DNA of 64,000 nt from an uncultured Prochlorococcus sp. (GCA_902572825.1 CACGHD010000002.1:17894-81893), one strand, 5' to 3'. Numbered from the stretch's first letter, positions 28,600 through 40,800 are shown. Notes: generated from the sequence alone by a model not told the origin. A program made the numbers and translations.

Positions 28600-30861
28600 G
28601 TGTATACACCTAAATTAATTTATAATTTCATTTTGATCATGTTCACATCATCTTCAATAATTGATAATCTTAATCAGTCAGAAGGCTTAGAATATAAAAA
28701 ATTATGCAGATTGTTAAAAATAACAAAGAAATCTGATAAAGATAAATTAGATATTGCTTTAAAAGCACTAGAAAAACTTGAAATAATTAATAAAAATGAA
28801 GATGATGAATATACCTGCATAAAAGATAGTGATCATCTTGTCGCAAAAATAAGATGCAGTAGCAAAGGATTTTGCTTTGCTGTAAGAGGAAAAGACAAAG
28901 AAGATATCTACATTACAGAAAATCTACTTAACTATGCATGGAATGGAGATAAAGTTTTAGTAAGGATAATAAAAGAGGGTTATAGAAGAAGATCACCTGA
29001 GGGAATAGTTGATTGTATTCTTGAAAGATCAAATCAAATACTTCTTTCTAAGGTTGAAATAATAAACAATGATGTATATGCAATCCCGATAGACGATAGG
29101 ATCCTTTCTAAAATTAAACTTCCAAAAGAGAATAAAAAATACACTTTCAATCCAGACAATAAGAATATAGTAAAAGTTGAGATTGATAGATTTCCCATAG
29201 GTCAAGAAGAGGGACTAGGTCATGTGATACAAGAACTAAAACTAAACAATAATGAGGAATATGATTCAGACTTTGTTTTATCTAAAAGCAATATCGCCAA
29301 ATCATACAATTTAAATCATATTGAATCAAAAAAAATAGAAAAAAGAGAGAGGATAGACCTTACAGATAAAAACTCTTATTTATTCAAAAGTTGGAATTCT
29401 AATAATTCTCCAATGCTCCCAATGATTCAGATAGAACAGGGAAAAAATAAAAGTACTAAATTGTGGATACATACAAATAATCTTGCAGAAAGAGTAGATC
29501 TAAATAGTAAAAAATCTCTAGAAATACTATTAAAAGGTTTTGAATCATTACCCCTATTAAATGATTGGGAAAACTACCTTAGTGAAGCTATAAGAAATGA
29601 TTCTAAATTTCAATTTGGTGAAAAGAGTGAAGCGATAAGCCTTTGTGTGCGTTTAAATAGTGATAATGAAATAATTGATTGGTCATTTCATCTTACTTCA
29701 GTAAAATGCTCCCTTATTGTTGGAAGTGATCATACTGACGCGCTTCTATCTAGAAAAAGTAAATCAAGAATAACCTCTCGGGTATTAAAACCCATAAAGG
29801 AATATATTGAAGATTTAGATAAAATACTGGAAATTTCATTTTCATTTAGACAAAAACATCTTTTGGAGGGTAAGGTTGAAATTCCTGCGCCAGTCAACAA
29901 AATACAAGCACTAGAAGAATTTTTTATTCACAATCCTGCTGAATATTCAAAAGGATATTTTGAATCATTAAACAAAGAAGATTGCCAAACATTTCTTTCA
30001 CCAATACTATATGAGGCTAATTTAATATGGTTCAAACATTCAAATAAATATGGCTTAAAAAGTGCAGGATACATCTCAAAGGGAATAGATTACGTTAATG
30101 CAAATGAAATCATCAAATATTCAGAATTTATTGACAATGATATAGAGCTTAATGAAGATGGCAATTTGACATTTAGTCAAGTAATTGAGTTATGTGGCGA
30201 TGATAATAAAAAAAGAATCTTACATAAACTTCTAATTAATGAATTTAAGGACAATGAAATAAGGTTGATATCTAAAAAGCCTGATAATGACGAATCAGAA
30301 AAATTATTTATTTCTCCATGGACAATTCCTGGGTTTGACTTCACTAATCTTATAAATCAGTACTGTATTTTTAATATGATAATAAATGGTAAGAAATCAA
30401 AGAAAAATAATATTAATGCAATCAATATATCGGAAAGTAATTCATTAGACTTAGTAAATTGGGATATATTTAATTCATCAATTTCAAAGAATCTAGAAAC
30501 ATTATTTAATCAGTTTGTAATAGATAAACATAATGAATTCAAGGACAAAGTCAACCAATATAAATCTAATATGATAAGTATAAAAAAAGTAAGAAAAGCA
30601 GAAAAGTTACTAGGTAATATTTATAGTGGGTTCATATTAGCAGTGCAAACATATGGTTTCTTTGTTGAGATATCAGAACTAAATGTAGAGGGTTTAGTTC
30701 ACGTCAGCACTCTAAATAATGATTGGTATGAATATAGATCAAGGCAAAATCTATTGATTGGAAGAAAATCTAAAAAATCATATAAAGTTGGAGATGCAAT
30801 AGAAGTAAAAATCATAAAAGTCGATATTCTTAAATATCAAATTGATTTAGAATTAACATAA
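28600..30861 (+). CDS. RNase R/Zam-like protein with degenerate RNB active site (CSD-RNB-S1 architecture)
   Basis: N-term wHTH-like, LWIHTNNLAERV (RNB IADV region), FRQKHLLEGKVEIPAPVNK, C-term S1 GNIYSGFILAVQTYGFFVEISELNVEGLVHVSTL; the Asp cluster and TSPxRRYxDL motifs are not recognisable. Confidence 0.85.
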   Translation: MYTPKLIYNFILIMFTSSSIIDNLNQSEGLEYKKLCRLLKITKKSDKDKLDIALKALEKLEIINKNEDDEYTCIKDSDHLVAKIRCSSKGFCFAVRGKDKEDIYITENLLNYAWNGDKVLVRIIKEGYRRRSPEGIVDCILERSNQILLSKVEIINNDVYAIPIDDRILSKIKLPKENKKYTFNPDNKNIVKVEIDRFPIGQEEGLGHVIQELKLNNNEEYDSDFVLSKSNIAKSYNLNHIESKKIEKRERIDLTDKNSYLFKSWNSNNSPMLPMIQIEQGKNKSTKLWIHTNNLAERVDLNSKKSLEILLKGFESLPLLNDWENYLSEAIRNDSKFQFGEKSEAISLCVRLNSDNEIIDWSFHLTSVKCSLIVGSDHTDALLSRKSKSRITSRVLKPIKEYIEDLDKILEISFSFRQKHLLEGKVEIPAPVNKIQALEEFFIHNPAEYSKGYFESLNKEDCQTFLSPILYEANLIWFKHSNKYGLKSAGYISKGIDYVNANEIIKYSEFIDNDIELNEDGNLTFSQVIELCGDDNKKRILHKLLINEFKDNEIRLISKKPDNDESEKLFISPWTIPGFDFTNLINQYCIFNMIINGKKSKKNNINAINISESNSLDLVNWDIFNSSISKNLETLFNQFVIDKHNEFKDKVNQYKSNMISIKKVRKAEKLLGNIYSGFILAVQTYGFFVEISELNVEGLVHVSTLNNDWYEYRSRQNLLIGRKSKKSYKVGDAIEVKIIKVDILKYQIDLELT

Positions 30862-30929
30862 ATCAATTCTCACAAAATATATTATGGAAATATTAACCAA
30901 AAAAAATTTAAGATAATTTTTTTAGAATT

Positions 30930-31376
30930 ATGTTTAAAAAAAAATATTTATTATTAACTCTTTTTTTAATAATAATTTTTCAAATTTTATTATATACAAA
31001 TAATAATCAGAAGGCTTCATTTAGATACTTTAAATGGACTCTACAAGAAGTGAGTATAGGTAAGTTAATAAGTATTTCATTTTTTTCTGGTTTATTTGTA
31101 AGCACTTTACTTAATAAAACAATTACTAGTACTGGTTTCAGAAAAAAAACTTTCGAAAATGTTGAAGATGATTTCGTATCTGAAAATAATGAGGAAGGTA
31201 TTGAATCAAATGTTGAGATGCCGCCACAAAGAGACATAAGAGAAACTCAACCAACAATTTCTGTTAACTATAGAGTAGTCAAAAATATGGATGAAAATAA
31301 TTTAAAAAAAGATCGAAATTATTCAAATAATCCTGATAATATTAATGACTGGGATAATGGTGATAATGATTGGTAG
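30930..31376 (+). CDS. Two-TM hypothetical protein with acidic Asn/Asp/Trp C-tail
   Basis: TM helices at N-term, C-term NINDWDNGDNDW. Confidence 0.7.
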   Translation: MFKKKYLLLTLFLIIIFQILLYTNNNQKASFRYFKWTLQEVSIGKLISISFFSGLFVSTLLNKTITSTGFRKKTFENVEDDFVSENNEEGIESNVEMPPQRDIRETQPTISVNYRVVKNMDENNLKKDRNYSNNPDNINDWDNGDNDW

Positions 31377-31439
31377 GAAAATAGATTATTTAAATAAAAA
31401 ATGATTTTTTAATTTATAATGTAGAAAATAGTTATTCCT

Positions 31440-32018
31440 ATGGATGAAAATTTAGACATAAATAATAAAGTAAATAATGATAAATCATACAACACAACCA
31501 AATCAAACTCTGAAGAAATAAAAGAAGCTATATCAGAAAAAGATATCAATACGGTTATAAATAATGGCAATTCTCAAGGTAATTCTGTTTCTAAAGTCAA
31601 TATAAAAGATGATAATAACACTCCCGTCAAACCTGTCACTAAACCCGAAAAAGAACTTCCAATAGAAAAAAAGCCTTTCCAAGAATTTATCAACATTCAT
31701 TTAATTCCTGCTCTTATAAAGGAAATTAATCTAAGAGGATTAACAGTAAACAATATTAATCTCACCAACACTAATAGACCTATAGCTGGAGATAAATGTT
31801 GGGTGATAAATTGTGAAATTAAAGATACATGTAACTTTTGGTTATCCTTTGAGAAAGAGGACATTAGTTCACTAAAAAGTATTTCTTTATCTAAACCAAA
31901 TCAGGAACCTAGCATTATTGAATCATTCCTTATTGATGAGAAAAGAATAACCCTTAAATTAATTATTTCAAGAGTATTGCAGAGATTAAATGGACAAAAA
32001 TTGATAGGAGTTAATTAA
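31440..32018 (+). CDS. DUF2996-like protein
   Basis: C-terminal FINIHLIPALIKEINLRGLTVNNINLTNTNRPIAGDKCWVINCEI. Confidence 0.75.
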   Translation: MDENLDINNKVNNDKSYNTTKSNSEEIKEAISEKDINTVINNGNSQGNSVSKVNIKDDNNTPVKPVTKPEKELPIEKKPFQEFINIHLIPALIKEINLRGLTVNNINLTNTNRPIAGDKCWVINCEIKDTCNFWLSFEKEDISSLKSISLSKPNQEPSIIESFLIDEKRITLKLIISRVLQRLNGQKLIGVN

Positions 32019-32097
32019 AGAAAGAATAACACCAAGTTAACTTTTCCCTCGAAAATACAAATAATGGTAAATAATAGTATTAATAAAACAGTTAAAG

Positions 32098-33270
32098 ATG
32101 TCTCAATCAACTATTGAATCTACAAATAAAAAAGGAATTAATAGAGGAAAAGCCCCAGCAAAGGAAACAATTTTGTCTCCGAGGTTTTATACAACAGACT
32201 TTGAGGCAATGGAAAATATGGATTTATCAATAAATGAGGAAGAATTAGAAGCAATATGTGAGGAATTTAGGAAAGACTACAATAGGCACCATTTTGTAAG
32301 AAATAGTGAATTTGAAGGAGCTGCTGAAAAGTTAGATCCTGAGACGAGAGAACTTTTTGTTGATTTTCTTGAAGGGAGTTGTACGTCAGAATTTTCAGGT
32401 TTTTTACTTTATAAGGAGCTAAGCAAAAGGATTAAAGACAAAAACCCTCTTCTTGCTGAATGTTTTGCTCATATGGCTAGAGACGAAGCTAGACATGCAG
32501 GTTTCTTGAATAAATCCATGAGTGATTTTGGATTACAGTTAGATTTGGGTTTTTTAACAGCAAATAAAGATTACACCTATTTTCCACCAAGAAGTATTTT
32601 TTATGCCACTTATTTATCTGAAAAAATTGGCTATTGGAGATACATCGCAATTTATAGGCATCTTGAAAAAAATCCAGATAGCAAAATTTTTCCACTTTTT
32701 AATTATTTTGAAAATTGGTGTCAAGATGAAAATAGACATGGAGATTTCTTTGATGCACTGATGAAAGCTCAACCACGTACTGTTAAATCTTTAAGTCAAA
32801 AAATTACCATTGGCGGCTCTACCTTTACTAACCCACTATTTGACTACTTCCACAGATTTAGATATTTTTTGAATAATCTTCCATTAACATCAAGGCTATG
32901 GTCAAGATTCTTTCTACTAGCTGTATTTGCAACTATGTATGCGAGGGATTTGGGAATTAAAAAAGATTTCTATAGTTCATTAGGTTTAGATGCTAGAAAT
33001 TACGACCAGTTTGTTATTAATAAAACGAATGAAACTGCAGCTAGAGTTTTCCCTGTAGTAATGGACGTTTATGATAAATCTTTTTACGGAAGATTAGATA
33101 AAATAGTAGAGAATAACAAGGTTCTCTCTGATATTGCAACCAGTAATGGAAATAAAGTATCTAAAACTTTTAAAAAATTACCTAAATATTTATCAAACGG
33201 TTACCATTTATTAAGACTATACTTGTTAAAACCCCTTGATAGCAAAGATTTTCAACCTTCGATTAGATAA
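32098..33270 (+). CDS. acsF: Mg-protoporphyrin IX monomethyl ester (oxidative) cyclase
   Basis: Di-iron [34 protein letters not shown]. Confidence 0.95.
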   Translation: MSQSTIESTNKKGINRGKAPAKETILSPRFYTTDFEAMENMDLSINEEELEAICEEFRKDYNRHHFVRNSEFEGAAEKLDPETRELFVDFLEGSCTSEFSGFLLYKELSKRIKDKNPLLAECFAHMARDEARHAGFLNKSMSDFGLQLDLGFLTANKDYTYFPPRSIFYATYLSEKIGYWRYIAIYRHLEKNPDSKIFPLFNYFENWCQDENRHGDFFDALMKAQPRTVKSLSQKITIGGSTFTNPLFDYFHRFRYFLNNLPLTSRLWSRFFLLAVFATMYARDLGIKKDFYSSLGLDARNYDQFVINKTNETAARVFPVVMDVYDKSFYGRLDKIVENNKVLSDIATSNGNKVSKTFKKLPKYLSNGYHLLRLYLLKPLDSKDFQPSIR

Positions 33271-33301
33271 TCTTTCATACAGACAAGATTTATAAAGTCA
33301 T

Positions 33302-34726
33302 ATGCTTTCGTCACAAATCAAATCAAATGAAATCATTTTTGGTAGTTGCAATAAAGATTTATTAGAAGAAATTATTTTCTATGGGATGGGACTTGGGGCT
33401 GATTTTGTAGAAATCTTTATAGAGAATACAGACAACTCAAGCGTTCTAGCTGAAGAGGATTTCATTACAAGTGTAAGTCCATCATTTGGAAGGGGTGCTG
33501 GCATTAGAATCTTCAAAGATAAAAAGGATGGATTTGTAAGTACAAATGATTTAACAAAGAATGGCTTGATGAGGTCGGTATCTCAGGCTATTGAGATGTT
33601 AGACATAACAGATAATAAAAAAAGAGAAGTTTTTAACGGTCTAGATAAACATAGGAACTATAGTTTATCCAAGAAAAAATGGATTAATGAAGTCCCATCG
33701 ATTCATGAAATAAGTGAAAAACTATTAGTCAGCACTAAGTCTCTTAAAAAAAATAATAAAATAATTACTAGAAAAGGAAGTTACTCAAGAAATCTTCAAG
33801 AGGTAATTATAGCCTCCAGCGATGGAACCTATGTCTCAGATATTAGGTTGCATCAAACAGTTGGACTCAACGTGATTGCTAGTGATGCCCAATATAGATC
33901 TAGTGGAAGTAGAAGATTTGGATCGTCAGGAATGCCTCATGAATTCAGATTATGGGATCACGAAAAAGCAGCTAATGATGTATTCGAAAGCTCAATGAAC
34001 ATGCTTTATGCAGATTATGTTGATGCAGGACAAATGCCTGTTGTATTAGCTAATAAATTTGGTGGTGTTATATTCCACGAAGCCTGCGGCCATTTACTTG
34101 AAACTACTCAAATAGAGAGAGGAACAACACCATTTGAGAATAAATTGAATGAAAAAATTGCACATGAATCTGTAACAGCAATAGATGAAGGAATTTCAGA
34201 GGGATCCTTTGGTTCATTATCAGTAGATGATGAAGGTATGGAACCCGAAAAATCAGTTCTTATAAAAGATGGAATTTTAAAAAAATTTATATCCGACAGG
34301 GCAGGTGAATTAAGAACTGGGCATAAAAGAACAGGAAGTGGAAGAAGACAAAATTATTCTTTTGCTGCAGCTTCTCGAATGAGAAATACTTATATAGCCA
34401 AAGGTGAACACTCGAAAGAGGATTTAATCAATAGTATTAGTGATGGTCTTTACTGCAAATCAATGGGTGGTGGCAGTGTAGGTGCTACAGGACAATTTAA
34501 TTTTGCAGTAGAAGAAGGATATCTTATTAAAAATGGAAAATTAACTAATCCAGTAAAGGGAGCAACTTTGATTGGTGAGGCTAAAGAAGTTATGCCAAAA
34601 ATATCAATGTGCGGAAATGACCTCGAATTAGCTCCTGGATTCTGTGGATCCATCAGTGGAAGTGTCAACGTAACTGTAGGCCAACCTCATATTAAGGTTG
34701 ATTCAATCACTGTTGGCGGAAGATAG
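33302..34726 (+). CDS. tldD: TldD metalloprotease subunit
   Basis: GGVIFHEACGHLLETT (HExxxH). Confidence 0.95.
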   Translation: MLSSQIKSNEIIFGSCNKDLLEEIIFYGMGLGADFVEIFIENTDNSSVLAEEDFITSVSPSFGRGAGIRIFKDKKDGFVSTNDLTKNGLMRSVSQAIEMLDITDNKKREVFNGLDKHRNYSLSKKKWINEVPSIHEISEKLLVSTKSLKKNNKIITRKGSYSRNLQEVIIASSDGTYVSDIRLHQTVGLNVIASDAQYRSSGSRRFGSSGMPHEFRLWDHEKAANDVFESSMNMLYADYVDAGQMPVVLANKFGGVIFHEACGHLLETTQIERGTTPFENKLNEKIAHESVTAIDEGISEGSFGSLSVDDEGMEPEKSVLIKDGILKKFISDRAGELRTGHKRTGSGRRQNYSFAAASRMRNTYIAKGEHSKEDLINSISDGLYCKSMGGGSVGATGQFNFAVEEGYLIKNGKLTNPVKGATLIGEAKEVMPKISMCGNDLELAPGFCGSISGSVNVTVGQPHIKVDSITVGGR

Positions 34727-34729
34727 GAT

Positions 34730-36082
34730 ATGAATTCAAAAGAAATAACAACTCAAATCTCTGAAGCTGCAGAATCTCTTAATCTTAAAAAATGGGATTA
34801 TGGTGCAAGCTTTTCTAATGATTATTCTGTGCAAGTAGATAAAGGTGAGGCTAAACAACTTAAGGCTTCACAAAAGCAAATTTTAACTATTAGAGTTTGG
34901 AACGAATCTAATTTAGTTGGGATTACAACAACTAGTGATATAAGTGAATCTGGTATTAAAAAAGCTCTAAATCAAGCAAATATTGCATCTGATTTTGGCA
35001 ACAAAAATGAGAGAACAGAATTCTCACCACTTGCCAAGGATCCTATTGAAGTTAAGAAATCAAAAAAAAGAAATCCTGTTGGTATAAAAAAATTACTTAC
35101 TCTTTTAAGAGAAGCGGAAGTTAAACTTTTAGAAAGCCATGAATCCATAAAATCTGTTCCTTATAATGGTCTATCTGAGAGTTTTTATGAGAGAGTTTAT
35201 GCAAATAGTGATGGTGCATTTCGGAGTTATACCAAAAGTCAAGCTGCACTTTATTTATATGCAAGAGCAGAAGAGAAAAATAAGAAACCTCGTAGCTCAG
35301 GTTCTGTAAAACTTGGATATGGAGTTGAAGATATAGATATAGACTCGTGTATTAAAGATGCTTCTAATAAAACAATTTCTCATTTAAATTATTCATCTAT
35401 TAATACTCATAAATATTTAATATGTTTTTCCCCTGAGTCTTTTTTAACGATCATTAATGCCTTTAGTTCAATGTTTAATGCCAGAAGCATTTTAGATGGA
35501 GTTAGCTTATCTAATAAAAATTCTATTGGAGAGAAAATATCTACAGAAGCACTTAATATTTATGATGATGGTCTTCACGAACAGAATATTTCTTCATCAC
35601 CATTTGATGGAGAGGGAACTCCTACAAAAAGACTATGTTTAATTAATAAAGGGAGACTTGAAAATTTTATACATTCTGAATCAACTGCAAGAATATTTAA
35701 AACAATGCCCACAGGCCACGCTGGACTAGGATCAAAAGTCTCAGTATCTCCTGATTGGATAGTAGTTGAGAAATCAGAGGAAAACTCAGATCTAAAAGAA
35801 TCATTAGATCACTCTGCTTATGAGGGAGAATTTGTTTATATTGAAGAATTAAATGCAATCCATGCAGGTGTCAGAGCAAGTCAAGGTTCATTCTCTCTTC
35901 CATTTGATGGGTGGCTCTATAAAAAAGGTAAAAAAATCTCAATAGAATCTGCAACTGTAGCGGGGGATATCAAATATCTTTTGAAGAATATAGTAAATAT
36001 TGAATCAAACCAAAAAGTAACAACAAGTGGAATTTCTCCACATATATGGGTAGATGAATTATCAATAACTGGTGACGCGTGA
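34730..36082 (+). CDS. pmbA: TldE/PmbA protease subunit
   Basis: TldD/PmbA family, adjacent to tldD, no HExxxH, as expected for TldE. Confidence 0.92.
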   Translation: MNSKEITTQISEAAESLNLKKWDYGASFSNDYSVQVDKGEAKQLKASQKQILTIRVWNESNLVGITTTSDISESGIKKALNQANIASDFGNKNERTEFSPLAKDPIEVKKSKKRNPVGIKKLLTLLREAEVKLLESHESIKSVPYNGLSESFYERVYANSDGAFRSYTKSQAALYLYARAEEKNKKPRSSGSVKLGYGVEDIDIDSCIKDASNKTISHLNYSSINTHKYLICFSPESFLTIINAFSSMFNARSILDGVSLSNKNSIGEKISTEALNIYDDGLHEQNISSSPFDGEGTPTKRLCLINKGRLENFIHSESTARIFKTMPTGHAGLGSKVSVSPDWIVVEKSEENSDLKESLDHSAYEGEFVYIEELNAIHAGVRASQGSFSLPFDGWLYKKGKKISIESATVAGDIKYLLKNIVNIESNQKVTTSGISPHIWVDELSITGDA

Positions 36083-37065
36083 GAATTATATTCTGGGGAA
36101 CACCTGAATATTCAATTGCGAGCCTTGATATTTTTATTAAATCTAAGCACGAGGTAATTGGAGTAGTTAGCCAACCCGATAAGAAAAGATCTAGGGGAAA
36201 TAAATTAATATCCTCACCTGTTAAAAGCTTTGCCGAGCAAGAATCTATAAAAATTTATACTCCAGTAAATATCAGAGAAAATATAGATTTTATAAATGAA
36301 CTTAAATCACTATCTTGTGATCTATTTATTGTTATAGCTTACGGGAAAATATTACCCAAAGAGATATTGGAAATCCCAAAATTTGGATGTTGGAACGCAC
36401 ATGCTTCATTACTTCCAAGATGGCGTGGTGCAGCCCCAATCCAATGGTCACTAATAAAAGGCGATGAATTTACTGGTGTAGGAATAATGAAAATGAATGA
36501 GGGACTAGATACTGGCGATTTATTATTGGAAGAAAAAATTAAAATTGGTAATGACGATAATTTCAATACACTATCAGTAAAACTTAGTATTTTATCTGCA
36601 AAATTATTTTTAAATGCCACATCATTACTCGAAGAAAATATCTATAAAAATACTAATTCTCAATTAACAAAACAAAATTCCCTTGGAAGAGAAATTACTT
36701 ACGCAAGAATGATTGAAAAATCAGACTTTAGAGTTGATTGGGGTAATGAGGCAATTGAAATTTCTCAAAAAATAAAAGGATTATACCCACGAGCAAATAC
36801 AACCTTTAGAGGCAAGAACCTAAAAATACTTAAAATCAAAGTTTTGAGTAGTGATGAAATTAAAAATGAAAAATACTTTTTCATGAACAATTATTCAAGA
36901 CCAGGTATTATTCTTGCTGTAATGGAAAATGAAGGGATAATAATTTCAACTAAAACTGATCCGATTATTTTGTTAGAAGCAAAACTTGAAGGCAAAAACA
37001 TTTCAAGCAAAAAGCAATTGATACAACAGTTAAAGCCATCAGTAGGAGAATATCTCTCAGATTAA
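36079..37065 (+). CDS. fmt: Methionyl-tRNA formyltransferase
   Basis: NAHASLLPRWRGAAPIQWSLIKGD; GTG start overlapping the tldE stop. Confidence 0.96.
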   Translation: MRIIFWGTPEYSIASLDIFIKSKHEVIGVVSQPDKKRSRGNKLISSPVKSFAEQESIKIYTPVNIRENIDFINELKSLSCDLFIVIAYGKILPKEILEIPKFGCWNAHASLLPRWRGAAPIQWSLIKGDEFTGVGIMKMNEGLDTGDLLLEEKIKIGNDDNFNTLSVKLSILSAKLFLNATSLLEENIYKNTNSQLTKQNSLGREITYARMIEKSDFRVDWGNEAIEISQKIKGLYPRANTTFRGKNLKILKIKVLSSDEIKNEKYFFMNNYSRPGIILAVMENEGIIISTKTDPIILLEAKLEGKNISSKKQLIQQLKPSVGEYLSD

Positions 37066-37775
37066 GTTTTAGATTCTTTTTTAGAGAATCCCCAAATGAA
37101 GGCAAAAAGAATCAAAAAATAAAAATAATAGTCTGGGAGAATAGATTCTTTAATTAAGGTATTTAGTAAAAGTTTAATCCCCACTATTAAAATTGCTATG
37201 TAACCGGCTGTTTCTAATCTAGAAAATATATCCAGAAGTTTTAGAAAAATCCCCGATGTAAATCTTAAGGCTAATACTCCAATCACTGCTCCAAATATAA
37301 TTAATATGTATTGATCACTAATAGCTACTGCAGTAGTGATACTATCTATGGAAAAAGCAAAATCAGTAATTGAAAGAAGCGCTACAACCCTTAAGAACCT
37401 AAAATTATTTTTATTATTATCTGTCCCATTTTCAGTGTTTTCTATATCTGAATTTAAAAAAACATTTGAGAAAAATAAGTATATTAAATAAAAACCAGCA
37501 AAAACTCTAATAAGAATAAACTTTAGAAGAACATTAGATAATATGATCAGAATAATCCTAAATAATAAAGATATTGTTATTCCAATATTTAAGGCTCTTG
37601 ACCTTAATTCTGAACTGTCGAGGGATTTAGTAAGAGAAGCTAGTGCGACAGCATTATCTGCCGATAATAATAATTCTAGAGCAATTAATATTGGTAAAAG
37701 TGTAAAGATTTCGTACCAACTATCTACCTGATCTAGTGTGGGTATAAAAGAATTTATTGCAGCTGAATCCATCAA
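37062..37775 (-). CDS. TerC-family integral membrane protein
   Basis: LELLLSADNAVALASL, TDFAFSIDSITTAVAIS. Confidence 0.9.
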   Translation of the reverse strand: MMDSAAINSFIPTLDQVDSWYEIFTLLPILIALELLLSADNAVALASLTKSLDSSELRSRALNIGITISLLFRIILIILSNVLLKFILIRVFAGFYLIYLFFSNVFLNSDIENTENGTDNNKNNFRFLRVVALLSITDFAFSIDSITTAVAISDQYILIIFGAVIGVLALRFTSGIFLKLLDIFSRLETAGYIAILIVGIKLLLNTLIKESILPDYYFYFLILFAFIWGFSKKESKT

Positions 37776-37846
37776 ATATTATTCACAATCAGTATAAAAT
37801 CTAATATAATGTATCGGATATTTGTAATCAAGATTGATAACTATAA

Positions 37847-40800
37847 ATGAGTTTAAATACTTTAGTTGATTATATTTCGAACTCACAAATTACTTCTGAA
37901 TTAATAAAAAGAATTTCAAAAAATAATGAATTAAATATTGTTGGTTCAAGTAGATATGCAAAATCAATAATCTTAGATAGCATCGCAAAAAAAGAGAAAA
38001 AAAATATATTATTAATTTGTCCTAATGCAGAAATTGCCTACAAATGGATTGGTTATTTTGAAAGTATAAATGATAAAGCAGTTTTATATTATCCTCCAAC
38101 AGAACATCTACCATACTCATCAATTAATAAATCCAAAGAAATTGAATTTAGTCAGCTTACTGTTTTATCGAAATTAATAAAAAAAGAGAAAAATGAACTT
38201 AATATTGTTATATCAACAGAGAGATCACTACAACCTCATCTAATAAATAAAAACTTATTAATTGAAAACAAGTTAGATTTGCAAAAAGGGGTTCAAATCG
38301 AGATTCAAGAATTAGCAAATAAACTTACTTTGCTTGGTTATACGAAGGATAATGTTACTTCAACAGAGGGATTCTGGACTAGGAGAGGAGAAATAATAGA
38401 TATTTATCCTGTCAATAATGAGTTTCCTATAAGATTAGAATTTTTTGATAATGTAATTGAGAAGATAAGAGAATATGATCCCCATACACAGAAAACATTA
38501 GAAAGTATCAATAATATTGAAATAATACAGGCTGGATTTGATTTGCTAATTAAAGATAAGTTAAATAATTTTTCTAAGAATGGTATTTTTAATTCAGAAG
38601 ATATAAATAAAAATAATCTTGATCGTTATTTAGGAATAATTGAAAAAGAACCCTCAAACATAATAGATTTTATTGATAGAGAAACAATTCTTGTTATTGA
38701 TGAATTAGAAGATTGTACGAAATTTGCAAATAATTGGTATCTAGATTCAGAAAGTAATTTTGATAATTGTGAGTATGAATTAAATGAAAACCTTAAAAAT
38801 AACGATATTAATTTAGAGGCCAAACCTAATTTACATTTAAAGTTTGACGAAATATTAAATTCACTAGGAAATTTTAAGTTGATAAAATTTTATGAATTTG
38901 AATCAAAAGTCAATATTGATAATAAGTTTTTGTTAAATGATAAAAGAATAAATTCATACTCTAAAAATATAGGAAAATTATCCAATGATATAAATAAAAA
39001 TATAAAAAATAATGAAAAAGTATGGATACTATCAGCACAGCCGTTGAGAACCAGGACTTTACTTTTTGAGCACGAATGTAATACAAACTTCTTAAGCAAT
39101 TCTAATGATATTGATGAAGCATTTAAGTCAATTAATAATTCAATTCCTTTAATTTTAAAAAATAAGAACAATTACGAAATCGAAGGTTTTTATCTTCCGA
39201 TATGGAAAGTTGTCCTGATGACAGATAAAGAATTATTTTCACAACAATCTCTTTTTAATAATGTATTCATAAGAAGAAAAAAAAGAAGTGTAAATTCAAA
39301 TATAAATGTAAATAAGATTAATCCCGGGGATTTTATAGTTCATAAAAATCATGGAATAGGAAAATTTTTAAAAATAGAAAAAATAAATATAACTGGAGAT
39401 TCAAGAGATTATTTAGTCATTCAGTATCAAGATGGGAAGATAAGTGTTGCCGCTGATCAACTTGGTAGTGTTAACAGATATAGATCAAGTGGAAAAATAA
39501 AGCCAAAAATAAATAAATTAGGAGGGACGGAATGGGAAAGAATAAAAGATAAAAATAAGAAACAAATCAAAAAAGTTGCCGTCGATATTTTAAAACTTTA
39601 TGCAAAGAGAGAAAAATTAAAGGGTTACATTTATCCAGAAGATGGTCCTTGGCAAGATGAATTAGAGGAATCATTCCCTTATCAACCAACACCTGATCAA
39701 ATTACTGCTGTAGAAGAAATAAAATCTGATATGGAAAGCGATAAGCCAATGGATAGACTAGTTTGTGGAGATGTAGGATTTGGCAAAACAGAAGTCGCTG
39801 TCCGGGCTATTTTTAAAGCTATTACATCAGGTAAACAGGTAATATTATTAGCACCAACAACAATCCTAGCTCAGCAACATTGGAGAACAATAAACAATAG
39901 ATTTTCACCTTATCCAATAAAAGTATCCTTACTCAACAGATTCAAAACCGTTAATGAAAGAAAGGAAATCTATGCAGGCTTGAAAAATAACAAAATTGAT
40001 TTAGTTGTAGCTACGCACCAAATTTTAGGAAAAGAAATAGAAATTAAAAACTTAGGACTACTTGTTATTGATGAAGAACAAAGATTTGGAGTAAAGCAAA
40101 AGGAGAAAATTAAAAAGATCAAAACCAACATAGACGTTTTAACTCTCTCGGCAACTCCAATTCCAAGGACTCTTTATATGAGCTTATCTGGACTAAGACA
40201 GATGAGCTTACTTAATACTCCTCCTCCATCAAGAAGATCAATAAAAACATATTTATCTGAAATAGATATGGATGTTATAAGAACTGCCATTAATCAAGAA
40301 CTTGATAGGGGAGGTCAAATTTTTTATGTTCTTCCAAGAATTTCTGATATTGATCAAGCTATAAACAAATTAAAAAATATGTTTCCAAGCTTAAAATTTA
40401 TTGTTGCTCATGGGCAAATGAACGAAACAGAGCTTGAAAATGCAATGATTGCCTTTAATAATGGAGAAGTAGATCTAATGATATGCACAACGATAATTGA
40501 AAGTGGATTAGACATCCCTAAAGTAAATACAATCATTATTGAAGATTCTCACAAATTTGGCCTTTCACAACTTTATCAACTTAGAGGAAGAGTAGGCAGA
40601 AGCGGTGTACAAGCACATGCTTGGTTATTTTATCCAAATATAAATAAAATTAATGACGCTGCAAAACAAAGATTGAAAGCTATAAAAGACTTTTCAGAAC
40701 TAGGAAGTGGATACCAACTTGCAATGAAAGATATGGAAATAAGAGGTGTTGGTAGTTTACTAGGAGAAGAACAAAGTGGAAAGGTTAATGCTATTGGATA

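Noticed and set aside
34450-34668. Minus-strand 72-aa ORF in tldD
   Set aside because: Antisense shadow of the conserved C-terminal TldD region
33302-36082. tldD/tldE as the maturation protease of a local RiPP system
   Set aside because: No precursor-like small ORF with a leader and no modification enzyme adjacent; tldDE is a widespread housekeeping pair
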